DNA of 64,000 bases from Gemmatimonas sp. (lineage in GTDB: Bacteria > Gemmatimonadota > Gemmatimonadetes > Gemmatimonadales > Gemmatimonadaceae), in the NCBI GenBank assembly GCA_025361705.1, contig JANYJW010000008.1, positions 26,388-90,387 on the forward strand, written 5' to 3'. The position numbers and the translations under genes are program-made. Positions 1-8,067 of this stretch are shown piece by piece. The first letter of the stretch is position 1. Every line of letters starts with the position of its first letter. The notes beneath the pieces are model-generated. The model was not told the origin of the DNA, did no database searches, and saw only the letters and a program-made list of their open reading frames with translations.

Positions 1-735
1 CTGGTGAACGGCACCGTGTTCAACGGCACCGTGGACCCGCGCATGAGTCGCATGATGTCGCCGTCGCCTGACGGCCTGTACCGCGGCTACTCGGTGGACG
101 CCACCGCGGCGCTGACCCCCACGCAGGCCCCGAACAACCTCTGGGGATACGTCGGCACGGCGGGCCTCGGATTGCCGTCGCGCTACATCTTCTCCGACAA
201 GACGCGCATGCCGTTCGTCACGTATGCCGAGTTGCAGTTCGTCAAGGCCGAGGCGGCCTTCCGGATGGGCGACAAGGCGAACGCGCTCACGGCGTACAAG
301 AACGGCGTCGCGGCGCATCTCGACTTTGTGAACGCGCGCAACACGGACGACGGCCAGACACCGACGCAGATCTCGGCGACGGAAAAGGCGACGTTCCTCG
401 CGGATCCGAATATCGTGCCGGCGTCAGCCAGCGGCCTCACGATATCCCAGATCATGACGCAGAAGTACATCGCTCTGTGGGGCTGGGGCTTTGACGAGAT
501 CTGGATGGACATGCGTCGCTTCCATTACACCGACATCGACGCGGCGACGGGCAAGCAGGTGTACCCCGGCTTTGCCTTCCCGACGAACCTGTACCCGGAC
601 AACGCGAGCAAGCCCGTCTATCGCATTCGTCCGCGCTACAACTCCGAATACGTGTGGAACATCGCCACGCTGACGAACCTTGGCGCCATGGCGGCGGACT
701 ACCACACGAAGCCGACGTGGATCATCAACCCATAA
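1..735 (+). CDS. SusD/RagB family outer-membrane nutrient-binding lipoprotein, C-terminal part
   Basis: Partial gene: the reading frame is open from base 1 and the true start lies outside the window. The 240 or so visible residues match the C-terminal part of SusD/RagB-like lipoproteins. A helical TPR-like stretch (ELQFVKAEAAFRMGDKANAL) is typical of the family, and a later EIWMDMRRFHYTD segment resembles the SusD-like-2 subgroup. Such proteins sit on the outer membrane, bind oligosaccharides or peptides and hand them to a TonB-dependent SusC partner, expected just upstream. The TAA stop abuts the ATG of the next gene with no gap, so the two are almost certainly co-transcribed. The ligand cannot be told from this fragment. 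Confidence 0.85.
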   Translation: MVNGTVFNGTVDPRMSRMMSPSPDGLYRGYSVDATAALTPTQAPNNLWGYVGTAGLGLPSRYIFSDKTRMPFVTYAELQFVKAEAAFRMGDKANALTAYKNGVAAHLDFVNARNTDDGQTPTQISATEKATFLADPNIVPASASGLTISQIMTQKYIALWGWGFDEIWMDMRRFHYTDIDAATGKQVYPGFAFPTNLYPDNASKPVYRIRPRYNSEYVWNIATLTNLGAMAADYHTKPTWIINP

Positions 736-1533
736 ATGACCATGACTAAGATCAGAACTCTCGCGTTGCTGTTCGGAGCGTCGCTGCTCGCGTCGTGTGG
801 TGATTCCGCAGTTCAGGTGATTGCCGCCCCCGAGCCCAACGCGGGCACGCGCATCCGATTCTTCAACTTCGGCGTCAGTGCGCCAGGCGTGCACTTCTAC
901 GCCAATGACACCAAGGTGGCGGCCGCCGCCGAGGTTGGGTTTACCCAATCGCCGATTACGGGCGTCGCCACGGGTGGCACCGAGTCGGTGACGGGTACGG
1001 CCAGCGGCAGCGTCGCCGCTGGCGGCTACTACACGTCGATCGCGCCGGCCAGCTACAAGTTCAACGCCCGCATCGCCGCGGTCGTCGACAACGGCCTGCA
1101 GATCGCCTCGACCACGACGGCCCTCGAGTCGGGCAAGCGGTACTCGTTCTACATCAGCGGCATCTACGACGCGACGGCCAAGACGGCCGATTCGTTCATC
1201 GTGGAAGACAAGTACACGGACGCGTACGACTGGAGCAACGCCATGGTGCGGTTTGTGAACGCGAGCTCCAACTCGTCGCCGATGACGCTGTATGCGAAAA
1301 ACCAGACCACCGCGGTGGAAAGTGCCGTCGGAGCGGACGTCGCGTATAAGGGCGCTGGGGCGTTCGTGACTCTGGCTCCGGGCACCTATGACCTCCGGTC
1401 GGCAGTCGCCGGCGCATCGACGAACGCAATCGCGCGCACCGGCGTGGCGTTCGTCGCTGGCAAGATCTACACGATCACGGCGCGCGGCAGCATCATCAGT
1501 TCGCCGGCGCTGGACAATACGGCGAACCGGTAG
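736..1533 (+). CDS. DUF4397 domain lipoprotein
   Basis: 265 residues. Residues 1-20 form a signal peptide ending in a lipobox (LLAS-C21), so the product is a lipoprotein. Two similar segments, one near residue 40 (RIRFFNFG...VHFYAND) and one near residue 168 (VRFVNASS...MTLYAKN), match the repeated beta-strand pattern of DUF4397 proteins. The family has no established biochemical role. The start codon follows directly on the stop of the SusD gene; a second in-frame ATG two codons on (742) is equally possible. Its place in a SusC/SusD-type operon suggests an accessory surface lipoprotein, which is inference. Confidence 0.8.
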   Translation: MTMTKIRTLALLFGASLLASCGDSAVQVIAAPEPNAGTRIRFFNFGVSAPGVHFYANDTKVAAAAEVGFTQSPITGVATGGTESVTGTASGSVAAGGYYTSIAPASYKFNARIAAVVDNGLQIASTTTALESGKRYSFYISGIYDATAKTADSFIVEDKYTDAYDWSNAMVRFVNASSNSSPMTLYAKNQTTAVESAVGADVAYKGAGAFVTLAPGTYDLRSAVAGASTNAIARTGVAFVAGKIYTITARGSIISSPALDNTANR

Positions 1534-1540
1534 GCAGATC

Positions 1541-1690
1541 GAGGATCTGGAATCCGGATTGCGATAGAGGATTCCGACACCGGCTTGCGATGGTCGATTG
1601 GTGTGGGGGGACTTCCTTCGGGGAGCCCCCCCATCGCCTATCGGTATCATGTATCGTAGTCCTTGATCGCAATCCGGATTCCCTATCCTC
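1541..1690. repeat. Intergenic inverted repeat, family B, flanking a terminator hairpin
   Basis: The 17-base arms 1549-1565 and 1666-1682 are exact reverse complements (GGAATCCGGATTGCGAT). They extend to about 25 bases (1541-1565 and 1666-1690) with two mismatches. The arms bracket a GC-rich hairpin. The right arm carries TGATCGCAATCC (1664-1675) followed by ATCCTCA (1685-1691), both shared with the element at 12001-12146. This fills the gap between the DUF4397 gene and the polymerase IV gene. Confidence 0.75.
1605..1631. terminator. Hairpin with UUCG tetraloop, probable terminator
   Basis: GGGGGG and CTTCC pair with GGGAG and CCCCCC around a C(TTCG)G tetraloop, leaving a single bulged A. 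No T-run follows, so it may be a bidirectional or factor-assisted stop. It lies downstream of the SusD-DUF4397 pair. Confidence 0.6.
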
Positions 1691-1699
1691 AATCGTCCC

Positions 1700-2956
1700 G
1701 TGGGCAGAATCCTCCTCGCAGACGCCGACGCCTTCTTCGTGGCGGTGGCCCGCGCCGTCGATCCCGACGGCGCGGGGCGCGCCACGCGGCTGATTGTCGG
1801 GGGGCGCCCGGGATCGCGGGGCGTGGTGTGCAGCGCGAGCTACGAGACGCGCGCGTTCGGCGTGCGCAGCGGCATGCCGATATCGCAGGCGCTGCGGCTC
1901 TGCCCGGACGCCATGTGCGTGCCGGTGCCGCGCACGGCGTGCAGCGACACCAGTCGCGCCATCCGCGACGTGCTCGACGGCTTCACGCCGCTCGTCGAGG
2001 CGGCGAGCATCGATGAGTGGTACCTCGACCTCTCAGGGACGGAGGCGCTGTACCATCACGAGCCCATCGGCGAGACGGCACGGCGCATCCGCGACGCGGT
2101 GTTCGCCAGCACGGGAATGCACGTGTCGATCGGCGTAGGCCCCAACAAGCTGGTGGCCAAGCTGGCAGTGGAGCGCGCCAAGCCGAAGCCCGGGACCGAC
2201 GCCACGGGAGTGCACGTGGTGCCCGAAGACGGCGTGCGCACGTTCATGGCCACGCTCGAGCTGGCTGATCTCCCAGGCATCGGCCCCAAACTGCAGGAGA
2301 AGCTCCGCAGCGTGGGCATGGTGCGCGTGCAGGACGTGCTGGACACTCCCGCCGCTGACCTGTCGCGCTGGTTAGGGCGCGAGACGGCGTACCGCGTACG
2401 CCGCAAGGCACACGGCGAGAGCGACGCGGCCGTCGAGCCGCGCGCACCGGCCAAGCAGGTGAGCCGCGAGGAGACGTTTGACCGGGACATCGTCGACGCC
2501 GAGGCGCTGCGGCGCGAGTTGCGGCACCTGGCCCGACGCGTGGGGTCTGACCTGCGCGGCGATCGCCTGGCGGCCCGCACCGTGACGGTAAAGGTGCGCG
2601 ACCAGCGCTTTGCCACGCGCACCGCGGGCCGAACCCTCGACGAGCCCATCGAATCGGACGCGGCCGTGTCGGCGGTCGCCGAGGGACTGCTCGACGCGCT
2701 GCGCGCGCGGTGGACGGTACCAGCGCGGCTCGTCGGGGTGGCGCTGTCGAACTTCGTGCCAGCGCGCGATGCGGAGCAGCTGGTGATGTTCAGCGCGCCG
2801 GTGGCTGGCGCGCAGCCCGCCCCCGAGAGCCCGAAGGACCGCGCCCTGTCGCGCGCCGTGGACCGGGTACGCGAGAAGTTTGGCGATACATCCATCCGGG
2901 CCGGCGTGCCACGCACGGCCCCGCTGGGGGAGAAGGGGGCGCGGAAGCCACGGTGA
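1700..2956 (+). CDS. dinB: DNA polymerase IV (Y-family translesion polymerase)
   Basis: 418 residues, starting at a GTG just inside the family B repeat. The palm signatures of Y-family polymerases are present: DADAFF with the first catalytic Asp at residue 8 and the steric-gate Phe at 13, then SIDEWYLD with Asp105-Glu106. A helix-hairpin-helix segment (LPGIGPKLQEKL) sits near residue 190 and a little-finger domain follows to about residue 350. DinB copies undamaged or lesion-bearing DNA with low fidelity in the SOS response. A Trp replaces the usual small residue after the Asp-Glu pair. The last 45 residues are a charged tail without a clear clamp-binding motif. No LexA box was recognised upstream. 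Confidence 0.92.
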   Translation: MGRILLADADAFFVAVARAVDPDGAGRATRLIVGGRPGSRGVVCSASYETRAFGVRSGMPISQALRLCPDAMCVPVPRTACSDTSRAIRDVLDGFTPLVEAASIDEWYLDLSGTEALYHHEPIGETARRIRDAVFASTGMHVSIGVGPNKLVAKLAVERAKPKPGTDATGVHVVPEDGVRTFMATLELADLPGIGPKLQEKLRSVGMVRVQDVLDTPAADLSRWLGRETAYRVRRKAHGESDAAVEPRAPAKQVSREETFDRDIVDAEALRRELRHLARRVGSDLRGDRLAARTVTVKVRDQRFATRTAGRTLDEPIESDAAVSAVAEGLLDALRARWTVPARLVGVALSNFVPARDAEQLVMFSAPVAGAQPAPESPKDRALSRAVDRVREKFGDTSIRAGVPRTAPLGEKGARKPR

Positions 2957-2987
2957 GAGGTGGGGCGGCTGATGGGACCGTGGAAGG

Positions 2988-3013
2988 CAGTACTCCTGAC
3001 CAGTACTCCTGAC
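2988..3013. repeat. Perfect 13-bp tandem duplication
   Basis: CAGTACTCCTGAC occurs twice head to tail (2988-3000 and 3001-3013) in the gap before the DUF192 gene. It could be a replication-slippage product or a paired protein-binding site. Confidence 0.7.
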
Positions 3014-3053
3014 CGTGGCGCCTCAGGCGCCCAGGGCGCATTTTGAAGGTTCC

Positions 3054-3548
3054 ATGACACCAAATTCCGGACGCTTTCGCAGCCGCGCACTCGCCACGGC
3101 CGCCCTCGTCTTCTCGGCCTGCAAGGGCGACGCGACGCCCGTTGGACCGAGCCCGGTGGCGGCAAATACGGTGGCGTTCACCAGCGCGTCGGTGACCGTG
3201 GCGATTGCCTCGTCGGTCGCGTCGCGCGAACACGGACTGATGGGCGTCACCCGGATGGCCGCCGACAGCGGCATGCTGTTCGTCTTTGCCGACGACCGGC
3301 AGCGCGCGTTCTGGATGAAGGACACGCCGATGCCGCTGTCGATCGCGTTTCTCGACGCCAGCAAGAAAGTGATCTTCCTGGCCGACATGCCGGCCAACAC
3401 GACGACCCTGTACGGCGGGTTGAACGCCGCGCAGATGCGCTACGCCCTCGAGGTGAACCAGGGGTGGTTCGCCTCACACGGGGTGGCCGTTGGCACGTAT
3501 GCCACGTTCACGCTGCCGTCGGGCATCGTCATCCAGCCGGACCCGTAG
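3054..3548 (+). CDS. DUF192 family lipoprotein
   Basis: 164 residues from the ATG at 3054, preceded by GAAGG four bases upstream. The frame stays open back to a GTG at 3015, but that would put a charged segment ahead of the signal peptide. Residues 1-22 look like a signal sequence with a marginal lipobox (VFSA-C). The rest carries the DUF192 pattern: REHGLMGV, then MLFVF followed by FWMKDTPMPLSIAFLD, and an ending around ALEVNQGW. Members are small exported beta proteins of uncertain function. The metalloprotease gene starts 43 bases downstream. Confidence 0.83.
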   Translation: MTPNSGRFRSRALATAALVFSACKGDATPVGPSPVAANTVAFTSASVTVAIASSVASREHGLMGVTRMAADSGMLFVFADDRQRAFWMKDTPMPLSIAFLDASKKVIFLADMPANTTTLYGGLNAAQMRYALEVNQGWFASHGVAVGTYATFTLPSGIVIQPDP

Positions 3549-3591
3549 GATTTCCTTCACCGCCTCCCCCTTTCACCACGAGACCTCGCCC

Positions 3592-6198
3592 GTGCGCAGA
3601 CTCTCCCTCGCAGTTTCACTGGCGATGCTGGCCAGTTGCACCACGACGCCCACGCCGGCCTCGGCGCCACAGCCGGCTCGTGCCGCTGCTCCGGCGGCCG
3701 TTGCCGGCAATACGGCAGCCGCTGCACCAGCAGGGGGCGTTGCCCGCCCCGACACGACACGTCCGGCCACGCCGGCCGCCGGCGCGCCGGCCTTCCCGGG
3801 TGCGCCCGGCGCGTCCGCCGAGCCGAGCCCCAAGCCGTACGCCACGGTGATCAAGGGCGACGTGAAGTCGAAGGCGGGGCTGTTCAAGACGCACCGCATC
3901 GGCAGCAAGCTGTACTACGAGATTCCCAAGGCCGAACTCGGCCGCGACATGCTGCTCGTCTCGCAGATTGCCAAGACCAACGAGGGGAACGGCTACGGCG
4001 GCCAGGCGCTGGACAATCGCGTGATCCGCTGGGAGCGCAAGGAACACCGCGTGCTGCTGAAGTCGGTGAGCTACGCGATCATCGCCGACCCGTCGAGTTC
4101 GGTGGCCAAGGCGGTGGATGCCGCGAACTACGACGTCATCCTGGCCGCGTTCAACGTCGAGGCGTACGGTCCGGACTCGGCCGCGGTGATCGAGGTGACG
4201 CGGCTGTTCACGGCGCCGCCGACGGAAATCAGCATCCTGCGCCGTTATCGCGGCGCGCTGGACGCGTCGCGCACGTTCTTTGAGCGCGTGGCGACCTTCC
4301 CGACGAACATCGAGACCGAAGCAACGCTGACGATCAACGCGACGCCCACGCCGACGCCGAGTCCGTTCGGCGGCGCGCCGACCGCCGGCCCGGGCGCCCC
4401 GCCGCAGAGTGAGACCTACCTGGTGCACTGGTCGATGGTGAAGCTGCCCGAGAAGCCGATGATGCCGCGTCTCTGCGACTCACGGGTCGGCTACTTCCGC
4501 ACGTCATCGGTGGACTTCTCGCGCCCGGAGCAGCGGTCGCAGGAGCGCTGCTTCATCACGCGCTACCGGCTGGAAAAGAAGGATCCGTCGGCCGCGATGA
4601 GCGAGCCGGTGAAGCCGATCGTTTATTGGGTGGACCCGGCAACGCCGGAGTGGCTGAAGCCGTGGGTGCGCAAGGCGATCACCGATTGGCAGCCGGCGTT
4701 CGAGGCGGCGGGCTTCAAGAACGGCATCATCGCCAAGGACGCCCCGTCGATTGCCGAGGATCCCGACTGGTCGCCGGAGGATGCGCGCTATTCGGTGATC
4801 CGCTGGCTGCCGAGCACCATCGAGAACGCGGTGGGCCCGCATGTGCACGACCCCCGCTCGGGTGAGATCATGGAAGCCGACCTTCAGATCTACCACAACG
4901 TGATGAACCTGAATCGCGACTGGTACTGGACGCAGGTCGGGGCGCTGGACCCGCGAGCCAAGAAGCTCCCCTTCCCCGATTCGCTCGCGGGGCGGCTGAT
5001 GGAGTACGTCATTGCGCACGAGATCGGGCACTCGCTGGGCTTTGCGCACAACATGAAGTCGAGCTCGACCTATCCGGCCGACTCGGTGCGGTCGAAGACG
5101 TGGGTGGCCAAGATGGGGCACGTGTCGACGCTGATGGACTACTCGCGCTACAACTACGTGGCGCAGCCGGAGGATGGCATCGCGCTGGGCGACCTGATTC
5201 CGCGCATCGGGCCGTACGACGTGTGGGCGACGCACTGGGGCTATGCGCCGATCGCCGGCGCGGCGACGCCGGATGCCGAGCGCGCGACGCTCGATGCGTG
5301 GGCCCGCGAGCAGGACAGGACGCCGTGGTTCCGGTTCTCGACCGTCGACGATTTCGGAGCGGATCCGGGCAGCCAGTCGGAGGCCGTGGGTGACGCCGAC
5401 GCGGTGAAGAGCACGGCGGCGGGCATCAAGAACATCCAGCGACTGGTGCCCATGGTGGCGCCAGCCGTGAACGAGGCGCTGGAGGACAACAGCGACCTCA
5501 AGGAGCTGTACGGCCGCCTGATCGGACAGTGGTCGACGGAGCTGCGGCACGTGGTGTCGATCGTGGGCGCCGCCGAGACGCAGGAGAAGTATGGCTCGCA
5601 GCCGGGCCCGCGTTTTGTACCAGTGAGTGCGGCGCGGCAGCGCGCGGCGGTGAAGTTCCTGGTGGACAACGCCTTTGCGACGCCGACGTTCTTCCTCGAC
5701 CAGGCGATCCTGCGGCGCATGGAACCCGAGGGCGAGGTGGCGCGCATCAACCAGGCGCAGCGCGGCTTGATCACGGGGCTGATGAATGACGACCGCATGG
5801 CGCGGCTCATCGAGTTCGAGGCGATGGGCAAGCCCGGCGAGTCGTACACGCTGGCCGAGATGCTGGGCACGGTGCGCACGGGCATTTTCAGCGAACTGGG
5901 CGCCGGCACGGTGTCGATTGATGTGTACCGCCGGACACTGCAGCGCTCGTATGTGGAGGCGGTGAAGGGCAAGTTGTCGGCAACGCCCGCGCCGCGCGTC
6001 TCGTTCGGCCAGACGGGACAGTTCACGCTGCTTCCGGCGCGCCCGACGAGCGACGCGCGCGCCCTGCTGCGCGCCGAGCTGCGCACGCTGGACGCGCAGG
6101 TGAAGGCGGCCACGGGCAAGGCCGGCAATGCGGTGATCCGTGCACACCTGCAGGATTTGCACACGGAGATTGACGACATTTTGAATCCGAAGAAGTAG
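3592..6198 (+). CDS. DUF5117/DUF5118-type zinc-dependent metalloprotease, lipoprotein
   Basis: 868 residues from GTG 3592, chosen because it opens directly into a signal peptide with a clean lipobox (MLAS-C); the frame is open 34 codons further up but lacks signal character there. After a Pro/Ala-rich linker (about residues 20-80) come the DUF5118 and DUF5117 regions. The extended zinc site HEIGHSLGFAHN follows at residues 476-487, with a Met-turn-like LMDYSRYNY about 40 residues on. That HExxHxxGxxH form identifies a metzincin-like peptidase. It probably works in the periplasm or at the cell surface, together with the peptidases downstream. The substrate is unknown. Confidence 0.87.
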   Translation: MRRLSLAVSLAMLASCTTTPTPASAPQPARAAAPAAVAGNTAAAAPAGGVARPDTTRPATPAAGAPAFPGAPGASAEPSPKPYATVIKGDVKSKAGLFKTHRIGSKLYYEIPKAELGRDMLLVSQIAKTNEGNGYGGQALDNRVIRWERKEHRVLLKSVSYAIIADPSSSVAKAVDAANYDVILAAFNVEAYGPDSAAVIEVTRLFTAPPTEISILRRYRGALDASRTFFERVATFPTNIETEATLTINATPTPTPSPFGGAPTAGPGAPPQSETYLVHWSMVKLPEKPMMPRLCDSRVGYFRTSSVDFSRPEQRSQERCFITRYRLEKKDPSAAMSEPVKPIVYWVDPATPEWLKPWVRKAITDWQPAFEAAGFKNGIIAKDAPSIAEDPDWSPEDARYSVIRWLPSTIENAVGPHVHDPRSGEIMEADLQIYHNVMNLNRDWYWTQVGALDPRAKKLPFPDSLAGRLMEYVIAHEIGHSLGFAHNMKSSSTYPADSVRSKTWVAKMGHVSTLMDYSRYNYVAQPEDGIALGDLIPRIGPYDVWATHWGYAPIAGAATPDAERATLDAWAREQDRTPWFRFSTVDDFGADPGSQSEAVGDADAVKSTAAGIKNIQRLVPMVAPAVNEALEDNSDLKELYGRLIGQWSTELRHVVSIVGAAETQEKYGSQPGPRFVPVSAARQRAAVKFLVDNAFATPTFFLDQAILRRMEPEGEVARINQAQRGLITGLMNDDRMARLIEFEAMGKPGESYTLAEMLGTVRTGIFSELGAGTVSIDVYRRTLQRSYVEAVKGKLSATPAPRVSFGQTGQFTLLPARPTSDARALLRAELRTLDAQVKAATGKAGNAVIRAHLQDLHTEIDDILNPKK

Positions 6199-6210
6199 GG
6201 GACGACGCAT

Positions 6211-6252
6211 GGCGTACAGCGAGCTGCAGCGGTGGGCTGTACGCTGTACGCC
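6211..6252. repeat. Family A intergenic repeat with inverted arms
   Basis: GGCGTACAGCG (6211-6221) and CGCTGTACGCC (6242-6252) are perfect reverse complements. Between them lies GGGCTGTACGCTG, matching the unit repeated in tandem at 7912-7972. Confidence 0.65.
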
Positions 6253-6264
6253 GTCATCCTGACG

Positions 6265-6294
6265 AGAGGGGGGCCCAACGGTGGGCTCCCCTCT
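6265..6294 (+). terminator. Terminator hairpin after the metalloprotease
   Basis: AGAGGGGGGCCC (6265-6276) pairs over 12 bases (one G-T) with GGGCTCCCCTCT (6283-6294) around a six-base loop. A short pyrimidine run (TCC) follows. Confidence 0.75.
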
Positions 6295-6348
6295 TCCGTT
6301 GCACTCCTGTTGGGCTGAGCTTCCACCCACACCCGCACCGAGCATTTC

Positions 6349-7899
6349 ATGATTCCACTGCTGCCGTTCCTGCTTGCCTGCACCATCGCCCGCGCCGACA
6401 CGGTGGACGTCCTGGTGCGCGGCGGCACGGTGTACGATGGGTCGGGCGGCGCGGCACGGGTGACGGACATCGGCATCCGCGGCGATCGCATTGTCTTCAT
6501 TGGCGACGCGGCGACCGCGCGGCTGAAGGCGGGCCGCGTGATTGACGCCACGGGGTTGATCGTGGCGCCCGGATTCATCGACCCGCACACGCACTCGATG
6601 GAGGGCGTGGACCGCTATAACGACCAAAGCCGGCGCAACATCCCTGCGCTCATGCAGGGGGTGACCACGGTGACCGACGGGCCCGATGGCCGCGGCCCGT
6701 GGGACGTGGCGCGCATTCAGGGCGAGACGGAGAAGAAGGGGCTGGGCACCAACACCTTTGCCCTCGTGGGATTCGGCACGGTGCGCAGCAAGGTGATGGG
6801 CGCGTCGTCCGCGCCGGCGACGAAGGCGCAGATCGACAGCATGCGCGCGCTCGTCGACAAGGCGATGCGGGAAGGGGCGTTTGGCGTGGGCGGCGGACTG
6901 TTCTACGCGCCGCAGAGCTACGCCACCACCGAGGAAGTGATTGCCGTGGTGTCGGCCGCCAAGCCCTACGGCGGCGTATATGACTCGCACCATCGCGACG
7001 AAAGCTCGTATACCATCGGCCTGATGAACTCCGTGCGTGAAGCGATCCGCATTGGCCGCGAGTCGGGGCTGATCACCAACATCGGGCACGTGAAGGCGCT
7101 GGGCGTGGACGTGTGGGGCTACGCCGACAGTGTGCTGCGGCTGATGCGCGAGGAGCGCGCCACGGGACACCTGGTGGTGGCCGATCAGTATCCGTGGACG
7201 GCGAGCGGCACGGCGTTGAGCGCGGCGCTGCTCCCGCGATGGGCGCAGGCGGGCGGGCGCGACTCGCTGCTGGCGCGCATCGCGGACCCGCCAACGCGGA
7301 CGAAGATGCTGGCCCAGATGCGCGAGAACCTGCGGCGCCGCGGTGGCGACAGCACGCTGCTGCTCATCGACGGCGGCGCCAGCGCCACGCCATACATCGG
7401 CAAGACGCTCAAGGACGTTTCGGCCGCCAAGGGGACGCCGGCGGTGGAGACGGCGCTCGAACTGATTCGCACGGGCATCGACATGGGCGTGGCATCATTC
7501 AACATGACCGAAGCCGACATCGAGACGTTCATGAAGGATCCGTTCGTGATGACGAGCTCCGACGGTTCAGGAGGGCATCCGAGGCTGTACGGCACCTACC
7601 CGCGCAAGATCCGCCGCTACGTGCTCGACAAGCCGGTCATCACGATGCAGCGCATGGTGCAGGCGTCGTCGCAGCAGGTGGCCGAGGTGTACGGCATCAC
7701 CGGCCGCGGCGCGCTGAAGACCGGATATTTTGCAGATGTCATCGTCTTCGACCCGAAGACGATTCGCGAAATGGCAACCTATCTGGAGCCGGCCAAACTG
7801 AGCGTGGGCATGCGGTGGGTGTTCGTGAACGGGCGCGCGGCTGTGGCGGAGGGAGAGGCGACGGGCGTCATGGCGGGGCGCGGGCTGAGGAAGCGGTGA
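6349..7899 (+). CDS. Secreted D-aminoacylase-like amidohydrolase
   Basis: 516 residues. A short signal peptide (about residues 1-16) precedes an amidohydrolase-superfamily barrel. VDVLVRGGTVYDGSG and APGFIDPHTH give the first two metal histidines. GVTTVTDGPDG and the late SSDGSGGHPRLYGTYPR are typical of N-acyl-D-amino-acid deacylases, which release free D-amino acids from N-acylated substrates or D-terminal peptides. Export suggests a role in scavenging peptides or wall fragments alongside the neighbouring metalloprotease and M20 peptidase. A dihydroorotase-like or other amidohydrolase substrate cannot be ruled out. Confidence 0.87.
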   Translation: MIPLLPFLLACTIARADTVDVLVRGGTVYDGSGGAARVTDIGIRGDRIVFIGDAATARLKAGRVIDATGLIVAPGFIDPHTHSMEGVDRYNDQSRRNIPALMQGVTTVTDGPDGRGPWDVARIQGETEKKGLGTNTFALVGFGTVRSKVMGASSAPATKAQIDSMRALVDKAMREGAFGVGGGLFYAPQSYATTEEVIAVVSAAKPYGGVYDSHHRDESSYTIGLMNSVREAIRIGRESGLITNIGHVKALGVDVWGYADSVLRLMREERATGHLVVADQYPWTASGTALSAALLPRWAQAGGRDSLLARIADPPTRTKMLAQMRENLRRRGGDSTLLLIDGGASATPYIGKTLKDVSAAKGTPAVETALELIRTGIDMGVASFNMTEADIETFMKDPFVMTSSDGSGGHPRLYGTYPRKIRRYVLDKPVITMQRMVQASSQQVAEVYGITGRGALKTGYFADVIVFDPKTIREMATYLEPAKLSVGMRWVFVNGRAAVAEGEATGVMAGRGLRKR

Positions 7900-7911
7900 T
7901 GCGGCACGAGG

Positions 7912-7972
7912 CGCTGTGGGCTGTACGTGCTCCGCTGTGGGCTGTACGCGCTACGCTGTAGGCTCTACACGG
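7912..7972. repeat. Family A intergenic tandem repeat, three 21-bp units
   Basis: Units begin at 7912, 7933 and 7954, all starting CGCTGT(G/A)GGCT and running to (G/T)TACG or CTACAC. The first two differ at three positions; the third is shorter and more diverged. The same core occurs at 6229-6248, upstream of the preceding gene. Confidence 0.7.
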
Positions 7973-7980
7973 TATCTTTC
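7973..7980 (+). promoter_or_regulatory. Possible -10 element TATCTTTC
   Basis: An AT-rich octamer in otherwise very GC-rich DNA, about 90 bases before the M20 peptidase start. The identical octamer, again followed by CGG after one or two bases, precedes the secreted-protein gene at 19145. No convincing -35 element is visible. Confidence 0.3.
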
Positions 7981-8067
7981 GCGGGGTGGGGCCGCGGCGC
8001 TCCGTTTGCTTCGCGCCCGTTCTTGCCCCTTCACACGTTGCGGTTGACGTCAACCTTCGCACCGACC

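Noticed and set aside
4504..7170. Long minus-strand open frame opposite the metalloprotease and amidohydrolase
   Set aside because: It runs through the terminator at 6265 and has no recognisable motif.
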